Below, in pieces: positions 57,086 to 64,000 of a stretch of DNA of 64,000 nucleotides. A program made the position numbers and the translations under genes. Below the pieces are notes generated by a model. The model did not search any database and was not told the DNA's origin. It saw only the letters and a list, made by a program, of their open reading frames with translations. Each line of letters begins with the position of its first letter. Within the stretch, counting starts at the first letter, position 1. The stretch is from Arsenicicoccus dermatophilus (lineage in GTDB: Bacteria > Actinomycetota > Actinomycetes > Actinomycetales > Dermatophilaceae), in contig NZ_JAKZHU010000001.1 in NCBI RefSeq assembly GCF_022568795.1, forward strand, positions 2,790,001 through 2,854,000, in the 5' to 3' direction.

Positions 57086-57334
57086 ATGACCCACGTCGAC
57101 ATCACCGATCACGAGCACTGCGCCGGTGACGGCTGCCAGACCGTCGAGCACGACGGCCACCTGGACCACGTCCACGGCGACGAGCACCACCGCGAGGCGG
57201 TGCTGCACGACGGTCACGGGCACGTGCACACCGAGGGCGACGGCTGCCAGACCGTCGAGCACGACGGCCACCTGGACCATGTCCACGACGGGCACCGGCA
57301 CTTCCAGCACGGGGACCACGTGCACGAGCACTGA
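57086..57334 (+). CDS. Small His-rich metal-binding protein
   Basis: An 82-residue protein with more than 20 His and two Cys. It contains two copies of GDGCQTVEHDGHLDHVH, at about residues 15-31 and 51-67, separated by a His-rich spacer. No signal peptide or helix. AGGAGGGG precedes ATG 57086. A zinc buffer or store is inferred from composition and from its place after the Zur-controlled operon; I saw no Zur box of the same type directly before it. Similar sequence patterns occur in the tail of ZnuB. Confidence 0.75.
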   Translation: MTHVDITDHEHCAGDGCQTVEHDGHLDHVHGDEHHREAVLHDGHGHVHTEGDGCQTVEHDGHLDHVHDGHRHFQHGDHVHEH

Positions 57335-57353
57335 CCGCCGGGGATGCCCCGGA

Positions 57354-57386
57354 CCGGCCCCTCCAGGTCCGACCCGGAGGGGCCGG
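57354..57386. terminator. Bidirectional hairpin terminator
   Basis: CCGGCCCCTCC (57354-57364) pairs with GGAGGGGCCGG (57376-57386). It separates the His-rich gene from the convergent capsule operon. Confidence 0.8.
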
Positions 57387-57413
57387 GGCCGCTCCCTCCG
57401 AGGGCCACCGTCG

Positions 57414-58268
57414 TCAGGGTGCAGGCACCTCACGCAGGACCTGCACGATCGCCTCGACCAGACGACCTCGCAGCGCCGGGTCGTCCCGCACCCGGTCGTC
57501 CGCCTCGACGTGGACGAACTGCGCGCCCACCCGGGCGGCGTGCTGTCCCTCGACGTTGGTCCGGGCCGCGAGCTGCTCACCGCGCCCACCTTCCGCGACC
57601 AGGACCGGGAACCCGGCCCGCCCGATCCCCTCGGCGAGACCCCGCAGGACCTCGCCGGGTTCGGTCGCCCCGCCGGCGACGACCACGGCCGGATAGTCCG
57701 GATGACGCTCGCGACTGAATCCGTGCAGCTGCAGCACCACCCATCCCGGACGCACCACAGCTCGGTCGACCGCCGCGAAGACGGCATCACCGGCGTGCGC
57801 CACGTCGGCGTCGTCGCCCGCATCCCGCAGGCTCCCGGCCATGAGCAGGGCCCGCGCACGGGTGCGCTCGAAGACTGCCGTCCCCATCTCGTCGGTGAAG
57901 CGGTCCGACCGCGGGTGCGGGATCTCGACGGCCAAGGCCGCGGCAGTTCCGGGACGGCGGGCGACGTACAAGCCCTCACCGGTGGTGGGCGCCCCCTGGG
58001 GGACGAGGGCACGGGCACGCTCGTCGGTGCTCAGGGCCACCCTGGCGACGACGTACCGCGGCTGGGGACGGACATCCTCCCCCTCCACGAGAGCCCGAAC
58101 CGCAGCGGCCATCTCGTCGGCCCGCCCGTCGAAGGTCGGACCGGTCGTCGCCGGAGCCCGGTCCTGGACGACCCGGACCACGGCGGGCAGGAGCGGATCG
58201 GGGGGCGGCGCATGACAGGCCGCGAGCAGCGCGCACCCGGCCACCCCGACCCACCGGGCCACGCTCAT
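57414..58268 (-). CDS. Lipoprotein, putative hydrolase at the end of the poly-gamma-glutamate operon
   Basis: A 284-residue exported protein with lipobox LLAACHA. The segment ALAVEIPHPRSDRFTDEMGT (His and Glu), then VLQLHGFSRERH and VLVAEGG, EGQHAARVGAQFVHVEADDR, resembles metal-dependent amidohydrolase or carboxypeptidase-like folds. No certain family. Start ATG 58268 overlaps the CapA-like stop (ATGA), so it is coupled to the capsule genes. A role in trimming or releasing the polymer is an inference from position. Confidence 0.6.
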   Translation of the reverse strand: MSVARWVGVAGCALLAACHAPPPDPLLPAVVRVVQDRAPATTGPTFDGRADEMAAAVRALVEGEDVRPQPRYVVARVALSTDERARALVPQGAPTTGEGLYVARRPGTAAALAVEIPHPRSDRFTDEMGTAVFERTRARALLMAGSLRDAGDDADVAHAGDAVFAAVDRAVVRPGWVVLQLHGFSRERHPDYPAVVVAGGATEPGEVLRGLAEGIGRAGFPVLVAEGGRGEQLAARTNVEGQHAARVGAQFVHVEADDRVRDDPALRGRLVEAIVQVLREVPAP

Positions 58269-60580
58269 GCCCTGCCGGTCGTGGCGGTGAGCTCCTCGGC
58301 CACCGTCCCGGACCAGTGCGGGTCCAGGGGGCTCTCGGGCGAGCTGTCGCTGTCCCGGGACAGCGTGATCCCACCGCTGGTGGGGCTGAGGACGACGTCG
58401 GGACGGCGCCCCTGGGCGGTCCAGCGGATCAGCATCACGTCGTCCACGGCCAGCCGGGCGCCGGCCACCCCGTCGCGGGGAGACCGCAGCCGCAGGAACG
58501 GCTGGACCGCCGTCATACCGGCGGGAACCGTCACGGTGACCCTCACCGCACGGCAGTCGTGAGCCTCCCGGGAGACGTCGGGCAGCACGGCCACGGTCCG
58601 CTGCCCGGGCACCGTCGGCCCCCCGGCGGACCACCGCAGCTCGGCCGAGGCGCCCGCCGAGGCATGGCGGAGCGACAGCACGAGCCAGAGCCGCTCCCCC
58701 GGGGTGACCGGGAGTCGGTGAGCGGTGCGGACGACCACGTCGGCCCCGCTGGCCGGTCCCCGGGCGAGCTCCAGGCCGCGCTGGGCCACCACGTCCTGGC
58801 CCGCGCCGACGCAGGCGGCCGCATTGGTGCGACGGCTGCTCGCCGGCAGCGACCACGACGCCGTCCCGGACGCACCCGGATCCTCGAAACCGCCGGTCCC
58901 CAGGAGCAGGTCGCTGCCTTCCTTGGCCGAGGGCGGCATCGCGACCGGGGACCAGCCGGGCTGGATCCGGGTGAGCGAACGGGCTCCCACGTGCCGGGTC
59001 TCGATCGTCGACAGGGACGGCGAGGTCGCAGCGATGGTCACCGCCGAGGGGTCGGTCACGACACCGGCGGCACGCGGACCTGCCACCAGCCTGGCCACCG
59101 CCGCGGCCACCGCGGGCGGGGCCTGCTGCGGCAGGCCGTGGACCGACATGATCGGGTCCGCGGAGACCAGGACCGGCCGCCCGGCCACCAGGTCGACCCG
59201 CTGCACCGCGCCGGACATGGAGCTCCACGAGGTCTGGTCCGCGAGCAGGGTCCCCAGCCCGGGGAGCAGGGCCGTCCCCGCCGGCAGGGCGCTCGCCCCG
59301 ACAGGTGCCCCGTGCTGGCCCACCACGACCACGGCTCCGGCCTGGCGCGCCACCGTCCCCAGCTGCAGGGCACCGGGTGTGGGATCGGGACGTCCGTCGG
59401 TGCCGGTGATCATCACCACCACGTCCTGGTGGGCGGCGCGGGCCCGGGACACCGTGCGTCGCAGCCGGTCGGTGGAGCAGCGGGCCGCACCCCCTCGACC
59501 GCCCTGGGCCACCCTCGACGACGGGCGGGGGCCGGGGTCGATCAAGCAGGCCACGTAGGCGATCCGCCGCCGCCCGGCCGACACCTGCAGCGGCTTCCAG
59601 GCCTCGTCCTCGGTCCGCCCGGCCCCGACGTGCCTGACCCCGGCGGCGTCGAGAGCCGCCACGGTGTCCCGCAGACCGGGCGCCCCGGCGTCGTTGACGT
59701 GCGCCGACGCCAGGTCGACGACGGACACCCCCGACCGCTTCAACCACATGGCCTGCGACACCTGGTCGGCCGAAGCCGGACCAGCCGCCGGCGGGGTCGT
59801 CGGTGCCGGCGGGGACGACGGTGCCGGTGCAGGACTCGGGGCGCGCCCCGGCGCGGGCGTCGCGCCGGGGCGGCCCGGCCGGGCCGGCCGTGCCGGACCC
59901 GAGGGCGCAGGCGTGCGACCCGAGCGCGCCGGCGCAGGCGTGCGACCCGAGGGCGCCGGGGCAGGCGTGCGACCGCCCCCGAGCGCGCCGGGCATCGTGG
60001 CCGGGGATCGCCGGCCGAGGGGTCCCCGCAGCACGACCGCGGCGAGGGTGCCGTCCGTCAGCAGCGGACGCACCCCGGACAACGGATCTCGGTCTTTCGA
60101 GCCCGCGCCGTGCGGCGGGTGACCGGCATCCCCCCGGGATGCCACGCGCAGCGACGCTCCGTCGAGGGACACCTCCCCGGCGAACCGCAGGCTTACGCTG
60201 TCGTCAGGCGCCAGGGCCACACGGGCGGCGCCACCGGGGTGCACCCCCAGGACCCGGGTGACTCGGCCGGGAGCGGTCACCGAGACATATCGACTCGATG
60301 CGACGTTCAGCGGGACGACCCCGTCGGGTCCCGAGCGGACCTCCCGGTCCCGGTCCTGCACCGTGGCCTCCGGCACCCGGCGCCCGCTCTCGTCCACCAC
60401 CTCGATCGGGGCGTTGGGTGGCCGGGGTGGTGCCGGCACCGGAGTCCCGGCCGTGATCACGGCCAGGGCGAGCGACGTGGCGACGACCCCCGCAGCGGGA
60501 GGCCACAGCCGGCGCGTGGCCGAGGGCGTGACCTCCACCTGGTGGGTGCGACCACGTCGACGGGTCAGGTGGGACGTCAT
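58265..60580 (-). CDS. CapA/PgsA-like membrane protein with Pro/Ala insert and C-terminal beta domain
   Basis: A 771-residue protein. One N-terminal helix (about 30-48), a small beta domain, then a CapA-type metallophosphatase-like fold: VSLRFAGEVSLDGA, VVDLASAHVNDAGAPGLRDT, GVRHVGAGRTEDEAWKPL, GTVARQAGAVVVVGQHGAPV. The insert at about residues 195-260 is Pro/Ala-rich with RTPAPAPSG repeats. In CapA relatives the motifs are GDVMLG and NNH; here they read GEV and SAH, so metal binding may be altered. The C-terminal 200 residues look like a beta-sandwich (GGFEDPGASGTASWSLP). In Bacillus the homologue helps assemble or export poly-gamma-glutamate. Coupled at both ends. Confidence 0.78.
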   Translation of the reverse strand: MTSHLTRRRGRTHQVEVTPSATRRLWPPAAGVVATSLALAVITAGTPVPAPPRPPNAPIEVVDESGRRVPEATVQDRDREVRSGPDGVVPLNVASSRYVSVTAPGRVTRVLGVHPGGAARVALAPDDSVSLRFAGEVSLDGASLRVASRGDAGHPPHGAGSKDRDPLSGVRPLLTDGTLAAVVLRGPLGRRSPATMPGALGGGRTPAPAPSGRTPAPARSGRTPAPSGPARPARPGRPGATPAPGRAPSPAPAPSSPPAPTTPPAAGPASADQVSQAMWLKRSGVSVVDLASAHVNDAGAPGLRDTVAALDAAGVRHVGAGRTEDEAWKPLQVSAGRRRIAYVACLIDPGPRPSSRVAQGGRGGAARCSTDRLRRTVSRARAAHQDVVVMITGTDGRPDPTPGALQLGTVARQAGAVVVVGQHGAPVGASALPAGTALLPGLGTLLADQTSWSSMSGAVQRVDLVAGRPVLVSADPIMSVHGLPQQAPPAVAAAVARLVAGPRAAGVVTDPSAVTIAATSPSLSTIETRHVGARSLTRIQPGWSPVAMPPSAKEGSDLLLGTGGFEDPGASGTASWSLPASSRRTNAAACVGAGQDVVAQRGLELARGPASGADVVVRTAHRLPVTPGERLWLVLSLRHASAGASAELRWSAGGPTVPGQRTVAVLPDVSREAHDCRAVRVTVTVPAGMTAVQPFLRLRSPRDGVAGARLAVDDVMLIRWTAQGRRPDVVLSPTSGGITLSRDSDSSPESPLDPHWSGTVAEELTATTGRA

Positions 60581-61593
60581 AGGAGACCTCCGGCGGTCAT
60601 GGTGGCGGCGGCGACGAGCGAGGCCCCGGCATACACCCCGGTCGCGGTGAGGGTGGTGCCCCAGACGGTCCGCTCCCAGCCCTGTCGCTGGGCGTCGTTG
60701 GCGATCAGCGAGGGCACCACGACGGTCGCGGCGGTCAGGCCGCGCCAGGGGATGAAGTCGCCCTGCGACAGATAGGTCATGGCGATCTCCACGGTCCAGG
60801 CCACGACGGACCCGACGAGGAGCATGGCGGCGAGCTTGCGCCGCCCGAACAGCAGCAGTCGAGGCATCAGGACGTGCACGACCAGTGCCCAGGTCACCAG
60901 GGCGACCACCACGGTGAAGACCAGGTCGGACCAGCGCGGCCCCACCAGCGCCAGATAGGCGCCCGTGACGAAGCCACCGGAGCGCAGGCCGAGCCGGGAG
61001 AACACGACCATGCCGACGAGGACCGACAGGGCCACGGCATACAGCAGGATCTCGCGCGGATAGCCGGTGACCGAGGCCAGGTGCATGGGCTGGTCCACCG
61101 CCGCCCCCGGCGCGATCGCCAGCAGGACCGAGGCCAGCCAGGCGACGACGCCGAGGAAGGCCGTGGTGGCCAGCACCACCAGGACCGTACGACCCGGGCG
61201 CTGGCGCGCCATGTCGTGCGCGATGATCCCGGGGATGAGGAAGCCGATCCCCGCGATCCCGGCCAGGCTCGGGTCCAGGTTCCCCAGGGCGCGAGCCAGC
61301 AGGGCGGTGGTCATGATCAGACCCAGACCGACGAGGACCTCGATCTCGAACTTCCTGCGGCCGTAGAGGATCCGGCGGCGACCGATCACCCGGTTGACGA
61401 TGACGAAGGTGAGGTAGCCGATGCCCAGGGTGCCGGCGACGGCCACCGGGCGGCCCAGGGCGAGCGCGAGGTATGCCGGGACGATGGCTCCCCCCGTGGT
61501 CAGCTGGATGCGCTCGTAGACGAGCATCGACAGGACGACTCCCACCAGCACCGTGATGCGGACGACCTCGGGGGTGAAGGCGTACTCAGGCAC
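60577..61593 (-). CDS. pgsC: PgsC/CapC-type membrane protein, fused tandem duplicate
   Basis: A 338-residue protein with about ten helices. Usual PgsC proteins are near 150 residues. The first half has LVYERIQLTTGGAIVPAYLA and RRRILYGRRKFEIEVLVGLG; the second half repeats the pattern with VVFSRLGLRSGGFVTGAYLA and RLLLFGRRKLAAMLLVGSVV. So two PgsC units are fused. It partners PgsB in synthesis of poly-gamma-glutamate at the membrane. ATG 61593 overlaps the pgsB stop by 8 bases. Confidence 0.85.
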   Translation of the reverse strand: MPEYAFTPEVVRITVLVGVVLSMLVYERIQLTTGGAIVPAYLALALGRPVAVAGTLGIGYLTFVIVNRVIGRRRILYGRRKFEIEVLVGLGLIMTTALLARALGNLDPSLAGIAGIGFLIPGIIAHDMARQRPGRTVLVVLATTAFLGVVAWLASVLLAIAPGAAVDQPMHLASVTGYPREILLYAVALSVLVGMVVFSRLGLRSGGFVTGAYLALVGPRWSDLVFTVVVALVTWALVVHVLMPRLLLFGRRKLAAMLLVGSVVAWTVEIAMTYLSQGDFIPWRGLTAATVVVPSLIANDAQRQGWERTVWGTTLTATGVYAGASLVAAATMTAGGLL

Positions 61594-62923
61594 GAGCAGC
61601 CTCCCCCAGGCCGGGCACCCCGGCGCGACGCGTCGTCGCCGCCAGCACCCGCTGACGGCCCAGCGGTGCCCGGGCCGGAAGCATCGACTCGGCGATCTCG
61701 TCGTCGGAGCGGTCGCCCAGCAGGTGCGCGAAGTGCTCGATCAGCAGCTCGGCCTGGTCCGTGTGGATGTTGATCATGCCCACGAGGACCCCCTCCTCCC
61801 CGGGGACCAGCCCCGCGATCGTGCTCAGGATCTCCTCGAGGCTGGGCTGCACGGTCTCCCCGAGGTGGTGGATCCGGTCCCGGTCGTACCCGCGCTCGAC
61901 CATCGTGGCGGTCACCGTCTCCTCGTAGGCCCCGAAGGTGATGACGTGATCGAGGTAGCCCGCCAGGTCGTCGGGCACCATGTGGGCGAAGAGCTCGGCC
62001 CGCCGGCCCCGGTCATGACGGTTGTTCAGCACGCCGATCACCGGGGCGCCCTCGGGAAAGACCGGCTTGAGGTTGGCGAAGGTGAGGATCACCGACTCGC
62101 GGTCGTTGGCGGCGAACATCGGCACCCACAGGATCCGCTTGCCGAGGATGTCGTAGGTGCGCAGCCGGACCACGCCGACGTCCGGGACCGACTTCCACAT
62201 GCCGCGGATGGCGACCTCGCGGGGAATCCCCAGCAGCCGGGCGATCTCCAGCCCGGTGGCCACGTTGTCGCGGAACTGGAGGTAGTCGAAGCCGCGCATG
62301 TCGTCGTCGGTGACCTGCGCGGGATCGGCGTAGATCAGCGTGGACCCGCGCTCGGCGGCATTGCGCGCCAGCCGCTCCCGCAGGTGGGGACGGTCCTCCG
62401 CCGTCACCAGGATCCCGTTGCGGGGGATGGTCCGGGACAGCGAGTCCGCGATCTCCTCCAGGGTCTCGCCCATCTCCTCCTGGTGGTCCAGGCGCACGTT
62501 GGTGATGACCGTGATGTCCGAGCGGACCATGAACTCCTGGGCGTACTCCTGGTAGAGCGGTCGCACGGCCATGCATTCGATGACCAGCGCCTCCACGTCG
62601 GGCTGCACGTGCTCGGCCACGACGTCGATCTGCTCGTTGATGGTGGCGGCTCCCCGGCGGGCGATGGGGGTCTCGTGACCGTTGGGGGAGATGACCCGGG
62701 CGGCCGACCCCGTCGTCTTGGCCACCGTCACGTAGCCGCCCTCGCGCAGGACCCCGGCCATCAGGCGAGTCACGGTGGACTTGCCCCGGATCCCGTTGAC
62801 GTGCAGCCGCACGTCCAGCTGGTCCAGCCGACGCCGGTGGGCCTGGGTGGCCTACCGCCAGTAGCCCATCGTCACCAGGCACAGGAGCAGCAGGAAGCAC
62901 ACCCCCACCAAGGGCCTGATCAC
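61586..62923 (-). CDS. pgsB: Poly-gamma-glutamate synthase PgsB; in-frame TAG near the N-terminus
   Basis: A Mur-ligase-like amide ligase. ATP site VNGIRGKSTVTRLMAGVLRE, TKTTG-like AKTTGSAAR, the acidic and His residues in TNVRLDHQEEMGET, and NNRHDRGRRAELF. The start should be GTG 62923, since it overlaps the upstream stop (GTGA) and encodes the membrane anchor IRPLVGVCFLLLLCLVTMGY as in Bacillus PgsB. But codon 24 is TAG (62852-62854), before ATQAHRRRLDQLD. As written, only a restart at GTG 62812 would give the 408-residue catalytic part without anchor. A Trp or Gln codon probably stood there. It joins glutamate through its gamma-carboxyl using ATP. Confidence 0.88.
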
Positions 62924-63801
62924 GAGGTGGTCCTGGCCAGGCCGAGAGGGACGACACCGTGCGGGAGCGGGGCGGCTGTGAGGGCGTCGCGCAGGTCCTC
63001 GAGCAGCCCGGCACCGTCGGTGTGCTCCTCGGTGAGAAGCACCCCACGGACCACCAGGTCACCGACCCGACCGACCGGCACCACGCTCCGATCGGCGCGG
63101 TCGCGCAGCACCAGGTCCCGCACCGATGCGGGCAGGCTCGCCTCGAGGGCTGCCAGGCCCAGGGCGTCGGTCTCGGGCAGCAGGGCGGCCACCGTGGCCT
63201 CGTCCAGCGCGAAGGGGGCGTCGGAGCGGCGCAGGCGGTGCTCCAGGTGCCGGGACAGGCAGCGCAGCGCCGCCTGGGCCTGGTCGGGGGAGATGTCCGC
63301 GCGAGGATCCAGCCGTATGGCGATGGCCGCGAGCGGGCGCCGGTGGCGGCGCGCGCGGGTGATCTCCTCGTCGGCACGCAGGGCGGCGAGGTCGGCGTCG
63401 ACCAGCCCGAGGGAGGACAGCGCGGGTCGGACGTCGGCCGGACGCCCCCGGCGCAGGGTGGCCTGCAACCGCCGGGCCGATCCGCCCAGCAGCCCCGCCA
63501 CCCAGCCGACGAGCACGAGCGAGAGGACGAGGGTCAGCAGCGTCGGGAAGGCCGTGGGTCGCCAGCCTCCTGTCTCTCGGACAGCCACCGCGCTCGCCGT
63601 GGCGCCGAGGACCCCCACCCCCAGGCCGAGGAACCCGTCGACGAGGGTGCCCGCGCAGGCCGTGACCGGGATCAGGGCGAGGACGACCAGGCGGGCTCCC
63701 CCGGCGCCGGTGAGGGCCGCCCCTCCGGCCGTGGCCGCCGACAGGCTCAGCAGCACCGAGCTGGTGTGCAGCTCAGTCCATCGGGTGCGCAGCGCCTTCA
63801 T
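62920..63801 (-). CDS. Membrane protein with degenerate GGDEF domain, first in the capsule operon
   Basis: A 293-residue protein. Start ATG 63801 follows AAGAAGGAGG. Three or four helices (to about residue 115), then a GGDEF-fold: RADEEITRARRHRRPLAAIA, RLDPRADISPDQAQAALRCL, HRLRRSDAPFALDEATVAAL, LPETDALGLAALE. The catalytic loop is RRSDAPFALDEATVAALL, without GG(D/E)EF, so it cannot make c-di-GMP but could bind it or GTP. Its stop overlaps the pgsB start, suggesting direct control of the synthase. Confidence 0.75.
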   Translation of the reverse strand: MKALRTRWTELHTSSVLLSLSAATAGGAALTGAGGARLVVLALIPVTACAGTLVDGFLGLGVGVLGATASAVAVRETGGWRPTAFPTLLTLVLSLVLVGWVAGLLGGSARRLQATLRRGRPADVRPALSSLGLVDADLAALRADEEITRARRHRRPLAAIAIRLDPRADISPDQAQAALRCLSRHLEHRLRRSDAPFALDEATVAALLPETDALGLAALEASLPASVRDLVLRDRADRSVVPVGRVGDLVVRGVLLTEEHTDGAGLLEDLRDALTAAPLPHGVVPLGLARTTS

Positions 63802-63910
63802 GCCGGTCCTCCTTCTTGACGAATCGCCGGCAGGCCAGCGCATAGATCATGGTGGCCGCAGCCATGGCTGCGGCAGCGTGCGTCAGCAGCTCGCCGACAT
63901 CGGGTCTCAC
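63773..63910 (-). CDS. Small single-helix membrane protein
   Basis: 45 residues from GTG 63910 with AAGGACGG upstream: a helix around HAAAAMAAATMIYALACRRF and a charged end (VKKEDRHEG). It overlaps the downstream gene by 29 bases. Small one-helix proteins (PgsE/CapE) belong to poly-gamma-glutamate operons in Firmicutes, but usually at the end; the link is only suggestive. Confidence 0.45.
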   Translation of the reverse strand: MRPDVGELLTHAAAAMAAATMIYALACRRFVKKEDRHEGAAHPMD

Positions 63911-63914
63911 GAGG

Positions 63915-64000
63915 TCACCGTCCTTGGCAGGTGTGGAGGTCGTAGATGAGCAGCCCGTCGAGGACCCGGGCCGAGCAGGTGGCTCGCACCCAGGCGTCGA
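63915..64000 (-). CDS. C-terminus of an unidentified protein (partial)
   Basis: The last 27 or so residues of a gene entering from the right: DAWVRATCSARVLDGLLIYD, then LHTCQGR and the stop at 63915. Two Cys in 20 residues suggest a disulfide and export. It lies 5 bases from the next start, so it is probably part of the capsule operon. Too short to identify. Confidence 0.5.
   Translation of the reverse strand, partial: DAWVRATCSARVLDGLLIYDLHTCQGR

Overview
The window is high-GC (about 70% or more G+C) and reads as an actinobacterial chromosome, probably order Micrococcales near Intrasporangiaceae/Dermatophilaceae. The family is inferred from gene order and codon use only. Supporting signs are the topA with a Lys/Ala-rich tail, the ssd-tadABC / DUF4244 / TadE / DUF1998-helicase neighbourhood known from actinobacteria, a Zur-controlled block of zinc-free ribosomal proteins, and GTG starts. 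There is no insertion sequence, phage gene, CRISPR array or origin.

Layout. 1-7.6 kb: PBP4-type carboxypeptidase, pyrophosphatase, an NlpC/P60 cell-wall hydrolase, a secreted-type esterase and two tandem membrane diguanylate cyclases. 7.7-11.7 kb: an ABC exporter pair diverging from a NarL-type two-component system. 12-18 kb: a secreted three-thioredoxin protein, a decayed toxin-antitoxin pair, tRNA-Thr(CGT), an S33 peptidase lipoprotein, holB and tmk. 18-28.6 kb: a GAF-GGDEF-EAL protein, YihY, two related Pro-rich surface proteins, a TipA-like regulator, an ABC pair, a Cys/Met-metabolism PLP enzyme and a lipoprotein. 28.8-36.9 kb: topA, a methyltransferase, a STAS protein and an MrfA-like helicase.

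37-46.7 kb is a Tad/Flp pilus locus split in two. The pilin-like and TadE genes (37.1-38.1 kb) are separated from tadC-tadB-tadA-ssd (42.9-46.3 kb) by about 4.8 kb. That insert carries two tandem copies of the same module: a small secreted protein followed by a membrane GGDEF protein. I regard this module as the best candidate for an undescribed system. 46.7-50.5 kb holds a Fic-like gene, a glycosyltransferase and relics of an acetate symporter and an MFS transporter.

50.6-57.3 kb is a zinc-starvation island: znuACB, zur, a CobW-like protein, zinc-free L28, L32, L33, S14 and L31, an HU-like protein and a His-rich peptide, with three Zur-box-like palindromes. 57.4-64 kb is a translationally coupled poly-gamma-glutamate-type capsule operon (pgsB, a double-length pgsC and a CapA-like protein), with a degenerate-GGDEF membrane protein in front and a hydrolase-like lipoprotein behind.

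A warning for any user: six or more genes are broken by what looks like one missing base in a G or C run (near 2857, 25523, 37170, 39721, 40736 and 47152). Two others have an in-frame TAG near the N-terminus (24218 and 62852). The run-associated breaks look more like consensus errors than biology. The toxin-antitoxin, symporter and MFS relics look like real decay.
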